DNA of 64,000 bases from Cyclobacteriaceae bacterium (GTDB lineage Bacteria; Bacteroidota; Bacteroidia; Cytophagales; Cyclobacteriaceae), in the NCBI GenBank assembly GCA_022842845.1, contig JALHOT010000007.1:52824-116823 (forward strand), given 5' to 3'. The position numbers and the translations under genes are program-made. Below the pieces are notes generated by a model. It was given only the letters and a program-made list of their open reading frames with translations. It ran no database searches and was not told where the DNA came from. Positions within the stretch are counted from its first letter, which is position 1. The number at the start of each line of letters is the position of its first letter. Below, one piece after another: positions 27,378-35,778 of this stretch.

Positions 27378-29342
27378 GTGAAACCCTACTTTTTAGTCTC
27401 ACTTGCAGTGTTTTACCTTTTGTTGCCACTTGAAACACAGGCGCAAAAGAAGAAGGCTACATTTAAAAAAGGCGGTATCATTCAGGCTAATGATAGCCTG
27501 ACAGTATACAGCCAATCTGACATCTTTGACTTCCCCAATCTGAATAAGGTGCGCTACTATTTTGATGTTAAAAAACTGAAAGCACTGGATGATTACCCCA
27601 ATACCGATGAAGGACTCTACAGACTTACCAGAGATTATGTAAAAAACTTTGGGATAGAGAATTTTTATCGCAGCACATCTATGTTGTGGGATTTGGCTAA
27701 ATTATCGCAACAGTTTGGTCCTAAGGGAGAAGCAATACTCCTTTATAAACTTGTACTAAAGCATCATAGAAAAGAATCGGATAAAAAAAATATTCAAGCT
27801 GAGTATGATTCTATCAGCAAAAACCAAAGAGAAAATTACGTTCCACTGGATTATTATTATGAGTTGGTAAATTATCGTAAAGAGATTGATACCCTGCAAC
27901 CTCCTCATGGTGTGTTAGTGAATATGGGGTCCCTCATCAATTCTCCCAGTGCCTCTGATTATGGCCCAACGATTGGCAACCGTGATGATGTATTGCTGTT
28001 TACCTCAAAACGGAATGCTACACGAAATGGCATGGAGAAAATTGTTAATGAAGATATTTTCTATTCACTTAAGCAAAATGGTGAATGGCAGTGGCCAGAA
28101 GAATTTAAAAATATCAACACAGGATACAACGAGGGCTCTGCTTGTTTAAGTAAAAATGGAAAACACCTTTTCTTTTCTCGCTGCAACGCACCGGGCGTAT
28201 TAGGTAATTGCGATATACTGGTAGCTGACATGCAAGCCGACAGTACCTGGGGCAATATCCGCAACCTGGGGGCTACCATTAACTCTGTCTTCTGGGATTC
28301 TCACCCTTCTCTTTCCCGGTCAGGTGATACGCTCTTTTTTGCAAGCGATAGGTTAGGTGGCTTTGGGTTATCGGATATTTATTATACCACAAAAGATGCC
28401 TCCGGCAATTGGAGCCCGGCAAAAAATATGGGGCCTATTATTAACACACGTGGCAATGAAGTAAGTCCCTTCTTTCATCATCGATTCAATGTATTGTACT
28501 TTAGTTCTGATGGACATCCACTTAATTTTGGTGAGTTTGATATCTACAAGAGTTATAAAAAGGATGGTGATTGGTTAGAACCCAAAAATACAGGCCCGCT
28601 GGTCAATGGTGAAGGAAGCGAATACTACTTTACCATTGATGCTGAATCAAACCACTTGTATTATGCTCGGGCAGAAACCAATGACTTAGAAAATCTGGAT
28701 TTACATTCATTCCCGGTACCGATGGAAGCCCAACCAGAGGCTATCGTTATTGTAAAAGGTACGCTTAAAAACAAGAATACTGGCCAGGCCATGAAGGGCA
28801 TTGTATCCATTATCGATTTAGATAAAGGCGTAGAGGTTGCCCCACAGTTTATTCGTGAAGACGGCAGTTTTGATTTTAGCCTCATCAATAAGCGCAACTA
28901 TTTACTGATCATCCAAGGAGATGATTTCTTCAGAATTGAGGAATTCTTTTACCTGGATGGGGATATGGAAATTAATAAAGAAGCCGAACCCATCGAAAGT
29001 AAAATAGCTTTTAATCAACTGGAGTTTGAAAATGGAAAAGCCGATATACTTCCCGCCATGCACGAAGACCTTGACAGGCTTGCTAACTTTTTGATCGACC
29101 ATCCAACTTTCAAATTGTTTATATCAGGGCATACGGATTCACAAGGTAATGAAGACTCCAACCTTCGCCTATCGCAAGCCAGGGCCGATGCCATTAAAGC
29201 CTACCTAACCTACACCTTTAAAATTGAGACAGCCCGTATTGATGCCCACGGATATGGCAGTGCCAAGCCCATTGTAGAAGAAAGCAATGATGAGGCCCGT
29301 AAGTTGAACAGACGGGTTGAATTTGAGATCAGGCGCAACTAG
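27378..29342 (+). CDS. PorE-like OmpA family protein (TPR, PD40 propeller, OmpA)
   Basis: 654 aa starting with GTG at 27378. Signal peptide MKPYFLVSLAVFYLLLPLETQAQ. Then a helical TPR-like segment (about 100-170), PD40/WD40-like propeller blades (about 185-430, repeats like GTGxLFFASDRLGGFGLSDIY), a carboxypeptidase-regulatory-like fold (about 450-520), and a C-terminal OmpA domain with ISGHTDSQGNEDSN that binds peptidoglycan. The same order is known for PorE of the T9SS. PorE itself is a lipoprotein; here I see no lipobox Cys, so the assignment is tentative. Similar OmpA/PD40 proteins occur in several copies per genome. Confidence 0.72.
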   Translation: MKPYFLVSLAVFYLLLPLETQAQKKKATFKKGGIIQANDSLTVYSQSDIFDFPNLNKVRYYFDVKKLKALDDYPNTDEGLYRLTRDYVKNFGIENFYRSTSMLWDLAKLSQQFGPKGEAILLYKLVLKHHRKESDKKNIQAEYDSISKNQRENYVPLDYYYELVNYRKEIDTLQPPHGVLVNMGSLINSPSASDYGPTIGNRDDVLLFTSKRNATRNGMEKIVNEDIFYSLKQNGEWQWPEEFKNINTGYNEGSACLSKNGKHLFFSRCNAPGVLGNCDILVADMQADSTWGNIRNLGATINSVFWDSHPSLSRSGDTLFFASDRLGGFGLSDIYYTTKDASGNWSPAKNMGPIINTRGNEVSPFFHHRFNVLYFSSDGHPLNFGEFDIYKSYKKDGDWLEPKNTGPLVNGEGSEYYFTIDAESNHLYYARAETNDLENLDLHSFPVPMEAQPEAIVIVKGTLKNKNTGQAMKGIVSIIDLDKGVEVAPQFIREDGSFDFSLINKRNYLLIIQGDDFFRIEEFFYLDGDMEINKEAEPIESKIAFNQLEFENGKADILPAMHEDLDRLANFLIDHPTFKLFISGHTDSQGNEDSNLRLSQARADAIKAYLTYTFKIETARIDAHGYGSAKPIVEESNDEARKLNRRVEFEIRRN

Positions 29343-29449
29343 TGTTTAGTCTTTTGATAAGTGTTTTTTGTGTGTGCTGATGATGAAAAAGATTTTAAGA
29401 TCAGTGCAATCGCTTAATCCTTTATAAATACCGAAAGTAAAATTCAGAA

Positions 29450-29478
29450 TTGAAATATCGCATGAATTGCTAATCTTG
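29450..29478 (+). promoter_or_regulatory. Possible promoter of the threonine aldolase gene
   Basis: TTG at 29450-29452 and TAATCTTG at 29471-29478 (one mismatch to TAnnTTTG) are 18 bases apart. The start codon follows 19 bases downstream. Confidence 0.35.
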
Positions 29479-29497
29479 GGCTCGAAATAAGATAACA

Positions 29498-30520
29498 ATG
29501 AAAGCATTCGCCAGCGATAACTATTCAGGTATACACCCCGAAATTTTGCACGCTATGACAGAAGCCAATCACGAACACGTTGGCTCCTATGGCAATGACA
29601 TTTATACTCAAAAAGCTGTTGAGAAATTTAAAGAGCATTTCGGAAAAGAGATAGAGGTATTCTTTGTTTACAATGGTACTGGCGCAAATGTTTTAGGTTT
29701 AAGTGCCATGACCAAGAGTTTCAACTCTATTATTGCTCCCGAATTGGCTCACATTAATGTAGATGAGTCTACCGCTCCCGAAAAATTTCTCGGATGCAAA
29801 ATCATTGGTGTACCCACCACGCATGGAAAATTAACGCCAGCATTGGTGGAAGAAAGAATTATACGGGTGCATGACCAGCATCATCCACAGGCAAAAGTGA
29901 TTTCCATATCACAAACCAGTGAATATGCCACCGTTTATACCATAGAAGAAATCAAGGCATTATCAGTGCTAGCCAAAAAACACAACATGTACCTGCACAT
30001 GGATGGATCACGCATTGCTAATGCAGCGGTTAGTTTAAATAAAGGCCTGAGAGAATTCACCCGCGATGCCGGTGTTGACGTACTCTCCTTTGGGGGCACA
30101 AAAAATGGCATGATGGTAGGAGAAGCTGTTGTGTTCTTTAACACTTCCCTGGCTGCTGATTTTTCGTATCAGCGGAAACAAGGCATGCAGCTACACTCAA
30201 AAATGCGTTTTATCAGTGCTCAATTCAATGCTTTGCTGAGCAATGACTTGTGGAAAAGAAATGCAAGCCATGCAAATAACATGGCTAAACTATTGGAACA
30301 GAAACTTCGTGAATTACCAGCAGTGACCATCACACAGCCTGTCGAAGCCAATGGTGTGTTTGCCATTCTTCCCAAGCAAAACATTGAAAAGGTGCAGGAG
30401 GCCATTTTCTTTTATGTGTGGAATGAAAAAACGAATGAATGTCGTTTTATGTGCTCTTATAATACCACAGAAGAAGATATTAATACGCTGGTCGATGCCA
30501 TTAGAAAATACAGCGCCTAG
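29498..30520 (+). CDS. ltaE: Low-specificity L-threonine aldolase
   Basis: PLP enzyme that splits L-threonine or allo-threonine into glycine and acetaldehyde, 340 aa. The N-terminus has ASDNYSGIHPEILHAM and GSYGNDIYT, then the aspartate of LHMDGSRIANA and the PLP lysine in LSFGGTKNGMM. The fold is that of the beta-eliminating lyase family. The last four bases overlap the end of the convergent mini T9SS protein gene. Confidence 0.92.
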   Translation: MKAFASDNYSGIHPEILHAMTEANHEHVGSYGNDIYTQKAVEKFKEHFGKEIEVFFVYNGTGANVLGLSAMTKSFNSIIAPELAHINVDESTAPEKFLGCKIIGVPTTHGKLTPALVEERIIRVHDQHHPQAKVISISQTSEYATVYTIEEIKALSVLAKKHNMYLHMDGSRIANAAVSLNKGLREFTRDAGVDVLSFGGTKNGMMVGEAVVFFNTSLAADFSYQRKQGMQLHSKMRFISAQFNALLSNDLWKRNASHANNMAKLLEQKLRELPAVTITQPVEANGVFAILPKQNIEKVQEAIFFYVWNEKTNECRFMCSYNTTEEDINTLVDAIRKYSA

Positions 30521-30867
30521 CGTTTTAAGAATTTATAGGTGCCCCTGAAATTTGTGGCCTCATCGTAAAGGGCCAATAAGTAGTAACCGGTATTGAAGTC
30601 TTTTACACGGAGTCGGAGTTCATCATCTCCCAGGAAATCTACCTCTACAGGCATCTCGTTGCCAATGATATTGTGGACTGCTACTTTTAAGTTACTCACC
30701 TTAATGCCTTCAAGTTTTACAGAAAGGAATTCGGTGGCAGGGTTAGGATAAAGTTGAATTTTTGCTTGTGGATCCTGGGTGCTGAGGACTGCCTCGAAAC
30801 CACCTTGTGCTCTTGCCGTCATGGCAAAACTAAAAAGGAGTATTAGTACAAGATTCAGGCGATTCAT
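30517..30867 (-). CDS. Mini secreted protein with T9SS C-terminal sorting domain
   Basis: 116 aa: signal peptide MNRLNLVLILLFSFAMTARA, about 15 residues, then a type A sorting domain with IQLYPNPATEFLSVKLEG and the end GYYLLALYDEATNFRGTYKFLKR. In T9SS cargo this domain follows a large passenger; here there is none. It may be a free sorting domain, a relic of a larger cargo gene, or a small surface protein. It overlaps the end of ltaE by 4 bp. Confidence 0.75.
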   Translation of the reverse strand: MNRLNLVLILLFSFAMTARAQGGFEAVLSTQDPQAKIQLYPNPATEFLSVKLEGIKVSNLKVAVHNIIGNEMPVEVDFLGDDELRLRVKDFNTGYYLLALYDEATNFRGTYKFLKR

Positions 30868-30970
30868 ACGTTTCTATACGCAAAATTAGGTCCAAAAGTT
30901 TCTACCTATTTGGTAGTTAACCGACTATTAGATGCCTCTGGACGGTAAAAAGTTTAATTGAGCCACAAAA

Positions 30971-32473
30971 TTACCTTAAATCGTGGTAGGCCTGGGGTAT
31001 AAAATCAATAATATCAGAAGCAAGCATAGATTGCTCTCCGATTTTGCGGGCTGCAAGATCGCCTGCCAAGCCATGCAAGTAAACACCCATCATGACTGCT
31101 TCGAGCATTGGATAACCTTGTGCGACCAGGCTAGTCAACATCCCGGTGAGCACATCCCCGCTGCCAGCAGTGGCCATGCCAGGATTACCGCTCGAGTTAA
31201 AATAAACTTTACCATCTGGTGTAGCTATGCTGGTATGTGCGCCTTTTAGTACAACAAAACCCTTAATATCGCGCGCAAACTTTTTCTGTTTTTCCAATCG
31301 ATCAAAATCGTTTCCCCAATCACCTACCAATCTTTTGAATTCCCCAGGATGAGGCGTTAGGATTGAATTTGGTGGCAATAAATGTTGCAACGCAGGCTTG
31401 TTTGCTAACAATGTGATAGCATCTGCATCTATAATGAGTGGCTTAACAGATCGCTCAAGAAGTTTTTCAAAGGCGTGCATAGTTTCAGTATGTAAACCAA
31501 GACCAGGACCTATGCCTATAGCATCTACCGATGCATCTATGGAAAGATTTGTAAAGTGCTCGTCATGGCCATCAACTATAGCCATACTTTCGGGCACGCT
31601 GCTTTGTACTATGTTCAATCCTGCTTTTGGCACATGACAGGTAAGCAAACCAAGGCCCGTACGCATAGCAGCCCGGGCAGCCAAGACTGCCGCCCCCATT
31701 TTACCCTGGCTACCCGCAATGAGCAAGGCTTTTCCATTATCACCTTTATGATCAAATTTATGACGCGGCTTGACCATAGCCTTCACATCTTTTTTCTCTA
31801 TCATGAAAGAATCTGTGCGAGCAGAATCAATACAATTTTTATCAAGCCCAATTCTTACTGCCTGCCAATTACCTACCAAGGAGAAATTTTCCGGTAATAA
31901 AAAAGCGAGTTTTGGCAATTGAAAAGTTAGTGTGAAGTCTGCTTTGAAAACTGTTCCGGTCGAAGGTGCATCAATTAATAATCCTGAAGGAACATCTACA
32001 GCAATTCGGTAAGCCTTCACTTTATTCAAACGACTGATAACTGATTCGTAAATACCACTCAGTGATCTGGATAAACCTGTACCAAATAAAGCGTCAACCA
32101 AAACATCATGATTGTCAAATGTTATTTTGATGAGATCATTTTCATCTTGGATCTCATGAAGCGAAAGTTTAGATGTAAGCCTGTTGTAATTGGCAAGAAA
32201 ATCAGGGCTACTTTTTGATTGACCTTTAACAATCCAAACCTCAACTTTGTAATTATATTCCAGCAATAGACGAGCAATCACCAAGCCATCGCCACCGTTA
32301 TTACCGGTACCACAAATGATACCGACAGTTTTTACCGGATCAATTTGCCGACAGAACCAGGAGACAAAGGCCTGACCAGCACGTTCCATGAGATCGATTG
32401 AGGCAATGGGTTCGCTTTGAATGGTGCAGGCATCCAAGGCCTTGATCTGATCAGCACTTAGAATTTTGAGCAT
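30971..32473 (-). CDS. nnr: Bifunctional NAD(P)H-hydrate epimerase/dehydratase
   Basis: 500 aa that repair damaged NADHX and NADPHX. N-terminal epimerase (YjeF_N/NnrE, about 1-215) with GTGNNGGDGLVIARLL; C-terminal ADP-dependent dehydratase (NnrD, about 225-500) with ITLLANKPALQH, LTPHPGEFKRL and the signature NPGMATAGSGDVLTGM. It lies 69 bp after nuoD on the same strand. Its link to NADH chemistry makes joint expression with the NADH dehydrogenase genes sensible, though it occurs in many contexts. Confidence 0.94.
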   Translation of the reverse strand: MLKILSADQIKALDACTIQSEPIASIDLMERAGQAFVSWFCRQIDPVKTVGIICGTGNNGGDGLVIARLLLEYNYKVEVWIVKGQSKSSPDFLANYNRLTSKLSLHEIQDENDLIKITFDNHDVLVDALFGTGLSRSLSGIYESVISRLNKVKAYRIAVDVPSGLLIDAPSTGTVFKADFTLTFQLPKLAFLLPENFSLVGNWQAVRIGLDKNCIDSARTDSFMIEKKDVKAMVKPRHKFDHKGDNGKALLIAGSQGKMGAAVLAARAAMRTGLGLLTCHVPKAGLNIVQSSVPESMAIVDGHDEHFTNLSIDASVDAIGIGPGLGLHTETMHAFEKLLERSVKPLIIDADAITLLANKPALQHLLPPNSILTPHPGEFKRLVGDWGNDFDRLEKQKKFARDIKGFVVLKGAHTSIATPDGKVYFNSSGNPGMATAGSGDVLTGMLTSLVAQGYPMLEAVMMGVYLHGLAGDLAARKIGEQSMLASDIIDFIPQAYHDLR

Positions 32474-32542
32474 GGACGAAGTTACTGATTAGTCGATACA
32501 AAACAGCGAACATGACTAAGATCAGGTGATCAATGACAAAGC

Positions 32543-33754
32543 TTAGCGATCTACTTCGCCCATCACCACATCTAAAGAACCAACAATGGCAATTAAGTCT
32601 GCAATTAAAACGCCTCTGGAAATTTCGGGGAGCACAGAGAGATTAACAAAACTAGGACCTCTTGCTTTACAGCGCAGGGGCTTGTCGCTTCTGCCGTCAG
32701 ATCTAAAGAAGAAGCCTAATTCACCTTTGGGATTTTCAGCACGAACATAAACATCTTGCGCTTGTGGGCGAATCTTTTTGGGCACTAATGCCTGAGGGTC
32801 AAATTCTTTCGTTCGCTTATGTTCTGTTGTGAGTTTTTCTAAACATTGCTCGATAATTTTGACCGATTGATAAACTTCTTGCATCCTAACCCAGGTGCGG
32901 TCCCAGCAATCTCCAACGGTACCCATTTTTCCTTCACCAATTGGGATATCGAACTCCAACTCAGGATAAACAGAATAGGCATCAACCTTGCGTAAATCAA
33001 AACGTAAACCAGATGCGCGCAACATAGGACCTGTTACTCCATAATTGATGGCCAGATCGCGTGGCAGAACACCTACATTGGCAGTGCGTTCGATAAATAT
33101 TTTATTGTCAATCAGGATTTCATCCAGCTCCTTCAGTTTGGGCTTCAGGTAAATGATAAACTCTTTACAACGGTCTTCAAAGCCTACAGGCAAATCATAA
33201 AAGAGGCCGCCAATCCACATGTAGTTATAAAGCAAACGAGAACCACTTGCCCACTCCAGTAAACGCAGGATATGTTCTCGGTCGCGCATCACCCAAAAGA
33301 ATGGCGTGAAGGCACCGATATCCATACCATAAGTACCGATGGCAATAAAGTGTGAAGCAATTCTGTTAAGTTCTGCTACCAGCACCCGAATGTATTCAAT
33401 GCGTTTTGGAATTTGTTCAGTGATTCCTAGCATCTTCTCTACACCCATTACATAGGCATGTTCAGAATTCATGGAGGCCACATAATCCATTCGATCTACA
33501 AAAGGAATAATCTGGTTGTAAGGAAGATTCTCCGCATGCTTTTCGAAGCAGCGATGCAGATAACCAATGTGCGGAACAACTTCTTTAATGATTTCACCAT
33601 CAGATAACACCTCCAAACGCAATACGCCATGAGTAGATGGATGCTGCGGCCCAAGGTTGATAATCATTTCCTCCGAACGCAATTCTCCCTCTTTGAACTT
33701 TCCAGGTTCAGAGTTGAGAAGGGCTTGGGTTGTATCTAAAGACTTATGTTTCAA
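32543..33754 (-). CDS. nuoD: NADH-quinone oxidoreductase subunit D
   Basis: 49-kDa-type subunit lining the quinone site of complex I on the cytoplasmic side. 403 aa if translation starts at TTG 33754; the only upstream in-frame codons before a TAG are two, so no ATG is available there. The first internal ATG (33667) starts just at [18 protein letters not shown], the conserved core. Landmarks: [21 protein letters not shown], and the C-terminus DVVMGEVDR. The gene is separated from nuoC by the four-helix-bundle element, which may have removed the original start. Confidence 0.94.
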   Translation of the reverse strand: MKHKSLDTTQALLNSEPGKFKEGELRSEEMIINLGPQHPSTHGVLRLEVLSDGEIIKEVVPHIGYLHRCFEKHAENLPYNQIIPFVDRMDYVASMNSEHAYVMGVEKMLGITEQIPKRIEYIRVLVAELNRIASHFIAIGTYGMDIGAFTPFFWVMRDREHILRLLEWASGSRLLYNYMWIGGLFYDLPVGFEDRCKEFIIYLKPKLKELDEILIDNKIFIERTANVGVLPRDLAINYGVTGPMLRASGLRFDLRKVDAYSVYPELEFDIPIGEGKMGTVGDCWDRTWVRMQEVYQSVKIIEQCLEKLTTEHKRTKEFDPQALVPKKIRPQAQDVYVRAENPKGELGFFFRSDGRSDKPLRCKARGPSFVNLSVLPEISRGVLIADLIAIVGSLDVVMGEVDR

Positions 33755-33761
33755 GTTCTAA

Positions 33762-34187
33762 AATTGACAATTGACAATTGACAGTGTACAATGGATAATT
33801 ATAGTTTGGATTTTGTTGTTTTGATCGATGCTGTTACAATGCGAATTAATTCATTACAATTTTCTAATAATAATTTCCCTTCATCAATAGCAATTAAATC
33901 AGAATCTATCATGAGTCGAAGCCAGTATTGAGATTCGTTTGCTTCTTTATTAGCAATGGAGAGTTTGTGAATAAAATCGGCTTTTGATTCTGCCTGGTTT
34001 GCTTCTTCAGTCAATGCGCCAATTGCGGTGCCACTTCTTAAAAGCTGCTTTGACAAAATGAATTCTCTTTTATCAACCTGAAGTTTTTGACAAAGTCTTA
34101 CCACTTTTAAAGCAAATTGATAACTTTTTGTCTTTAAAACGTTCTCTCCTTTTACAATTGTCAATTGTTCATTGTCCATTCTCAATT
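33762..34187 (-). mobile_element. IVS-like element: inverted repeats around a four-helix-bundle gene
   Basis: A 426-bp unit between nuoC and nuoD. Its ends, 33762-33783 and 34166-34187, are inverted copies agreeing at 18 of 22 positions and made of TTGACAAT-like units. A further perfect complement lies just inside (CAATTGACAATTG type, 34154-34166 against 33767-33782), so the transcript ends could pair into a long stem with the gene in the loop. The only gene is the S23/IVS-type protein at 33799-34179. There is no transposase. The right end overlaps the nuoC stop codon; the left end stops eight bases before the nuoD TTG start. I saw no clear target duplication. Confidence 0.65.
33799..34179 (-). 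CDS. Four-helix-bundle protein (23S rRNA intervening-sequence / S23 family)
   Basis: 126 aa from the ATG at 34179, eight bases after the nuoC stop (34188-34186). The family is recognised by KSYQFALKVVRLCQKL, the middle block LSKQLLRSGTAIGALTEEA, then KADFIHKLSIANKEANESQYWLRLM and a C-terminal helix NELIRIVTASIK; four amphipathic helices in all. Relatives are encoded in intervening sequences of 23S rRNA genes, and the fold is shared with Avd of diversity-generating retroelements; their biochemical role is unsettled. The first ten residues (MDNEQLTIVK) are encoded by the inverted repeat, so the gene and its ends belong together. Confidence 0.88.
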   Translation of the reverse strand: MDNEQLTIVKGENVLKTKSYQFALKVVRLCQKLQVDKREFILSKQLLRSGTAIGALTEEANQAESKADFIHKLSIANKEANESQYWLRLMIDSDLIAIDEGKLLLENCNELIRIVTASIKTTKSKL

Positions 34188-34680
34188 ATGATCTCTTCTC
34201 TTCGTACTTAACAGTCACACCATTATACTCCTCCTGAGTTTGATAGTCCTTTCGTAAAGGATAACCTTCCCAATCCGAAGGCATCAGTATTCTTCGTAAA
34301 TCAGGATGACCTTTAAATACAATACCATACATATCAAATGCTTCACGCTCTTGCCAATCAGCTGATCTCCAAACAGAAATAACTGAGTCAATTTCGGGAT
34401 TCTCTCTTGACAAAGTTACCTTCAACATTAAATGCTGATTGAAAGGAATGGAGTAGAGGTTATAAATCACTTCCATCGTATTAGCCTCTTTACCATTATC
34501 CAAACCTGTGATGCAGGAAAGCATATCGAAGTAGAAAGAAGGATGTGTGCTTAATGCCTGAGAAACTTCTATAATTTTATCTCGATCGATAATCATTGAA
34601 ACAGGAGTAGCAGATTGATTTATCTGTGGTGCCTGCCTGATGATAGGCGTGAGCAATTCTGCAAGTAACGTTTCATTCAT
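34186..34680 (-). CDS. nuoC: NADH-quinone oxidoreductase subunit C
   Basis: 30-kDa-type subunit of the peripheral arm of complex I, 164 aa. Conserved end: [21 protein letters not shown] then [12 protein letters not shown], diagnostic for NuoC. It overlaps nuoB by 4 bp (ATGA), so translation is coupled. The TAA stop consists of one base outside plus AA of the inverted repeat of the neighbouring element, so the C-terminal residues may have changed on insertion. No fusion to NuoD, unlike in enterobacteria. Confidence 0.94.
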   Translation of the reverse strand: MNETLLAELLTPIIRQAPQINQSATPVSMIIDRDKIIEVSQALSTHPSFYFDMLSCITGLDNGKEANTMEVIYNLYSIPFNQHLMLKVTLSRENPEIDSVISVWRSADWQEREAFDMYGIVFKGHPDLRRILMPSDWEGYPLRKDYQTQEEYNGVTVKYEEKRS

Positions 34681-35237
34681 GACTTGCCATTTAGTTTATC
34701 TGCAATGAGTGCTTCTTTGCTTATTTTTTCTCTTAACTGCAAAATACCACCTATCAAGGCCTCAGGCCTTGGCGGGCAACCTGGTACATAAACATCCACG
34801 GGTATTATCTTATCTACTCCTTTCACTACATGGTAACCATGTTGCCAGTATGGGCCGCCACAATTAGCACAAGAACCCATCGAAATAACATAACGAGGTT
34901 CAGCCATTTGTTCATACAAGCGCTTAATCCTATCGGCCATTTTAAACACGACTGTTCCGGCAATGATCATTACATCTGCCTGGCGAGGAGAGGCACGTGG
35001 GGCCATGCCAAATCGATCCATGTCGTAAGGCGTTGTACCGGTACTCATAAATTCCATGGCGCAACAAGCCAAACCGAAAGTCATGGGAAACATGGATGAT
35101 AGTCTTGACCAATTCAACAAATCATCGAGCTTGGTAATGATGACACCGGCATTGCCCAATGATTCTTGATAGATGGGCACTTCTTTACCAACTTCACTGG
35201 CTAAATGACTGAAACTATTTTGTTTTATATCGCTCAT
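34677..35237 (-). CDS. nuoB: NADH-quinone oxidoreductase subunit B
   Basis: PSST-type subunit that carries the [4Fe-4S] cluster N2 next to the quinone site, 186 aa. The cluster ligands are seen in [21 protein letters not shown] and [11 protein letters not shown]. The gene starts inside the end of nuoA (23-bp overlap) and ends overlapping nuoC by 4 bp, which shows a tight operon nuoA-B-C before the inserted element. Confidence 0.96.
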   Translation of the reverse strand: MSDIKQNSFSHLASEVGKEVPIYQESLGNAGVIITKLDDLLNWSRLSSMFPMTFGLACCAMEFMSTGTTPYDMDRFGMAPRASPRQADVMIIAGTVVFKMADRIKRLYEQMAEPRYVISMGSCANCGGPYWQHGYHVVKGVDKIIPVDVYVPGCPPRPEALIGGILQLREKISKEALIADKLNGKS

Positions 35238-35703
35238 TGATTTGATCGTATAAATGTGAGGGCACAGGTGATTTAAACTCAGAGATGTTTTGCTTCTCTG
35301 CTGCCCAATTAAAATATCCTTTTACCCAGGCATAGACCAGCCCCACCACTAAAATGAGCACAAAGGTTAGTACTTCAAATAAAGTAAACCAAGACCATGT
35401 TCCGTTACTTTGATTCACCAACTCCTGATTAGAAAAAACGGTAGTCCAGGGGAAAAGAAAAATTAACTCGACCTCAAACAACAGAAAGAGGATAGCCACC
35501 ACGTAAAATCGAATATTGAATTGCGGCCAGGCAGAGGCTATGGCCTGCTCACCACTTTCATAAGTGGCCAGCTTTTCAGCATTAGGTCTGTGTGGACGAA
35601 GGATTTTAGAGACTAGTAATGTAATAGTCAAAAAGAGTATGCCGCCAATAATAAATAGCAGCACAATGGAGAACTGACTTAAATATGCTTGCGTATTATC
35701 CAT
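35215..35703 (-). CDS. nuoA: NADH-quinone oxidoreductase subunit A
   Basis: 162 aa with three membrane helices (about 10-33, 70-90 and 108-130). The conserved loop [36 protein letters not shown] is the NuoA signature (quoted in outline only: YESGEQ, then [13 protein letters not shown]). First gene of nuoA-B-C-D. The remaining complex I genes (nuoE-N) are not downstream of nuoD, where nnr follows, so the complex is encoded in at least two places. Confidence 0.95.
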   Translation of the reverse strand: MDNTQAYLSQFSIVLLFIIGGILFLTITLLVSKILRPHRPNAEKLATYESGEQAIASAWPQFNIRFYVVAILFLLFEVELIFLFPWTTVFSNQELVNQSNGTWSWFTLFEVLTFVLILVVGLVYAWVKGYFNWAAEKQNISEFKSPVPSHLYDQINERYKTK

Positions 35704-35778
35704 CTTGTCAAAGATAGGAAGATAACAGCATTAAACTTGATAGAGTTTAACCTAGAAACAACTAAGATATTCTAAAAA

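Noticed and set aside
34177..34185. TTG start of the four-helix-bundle gene directly before nuoC's stop
   Set aside because: An ATG follows two codons later and is the more likely start.
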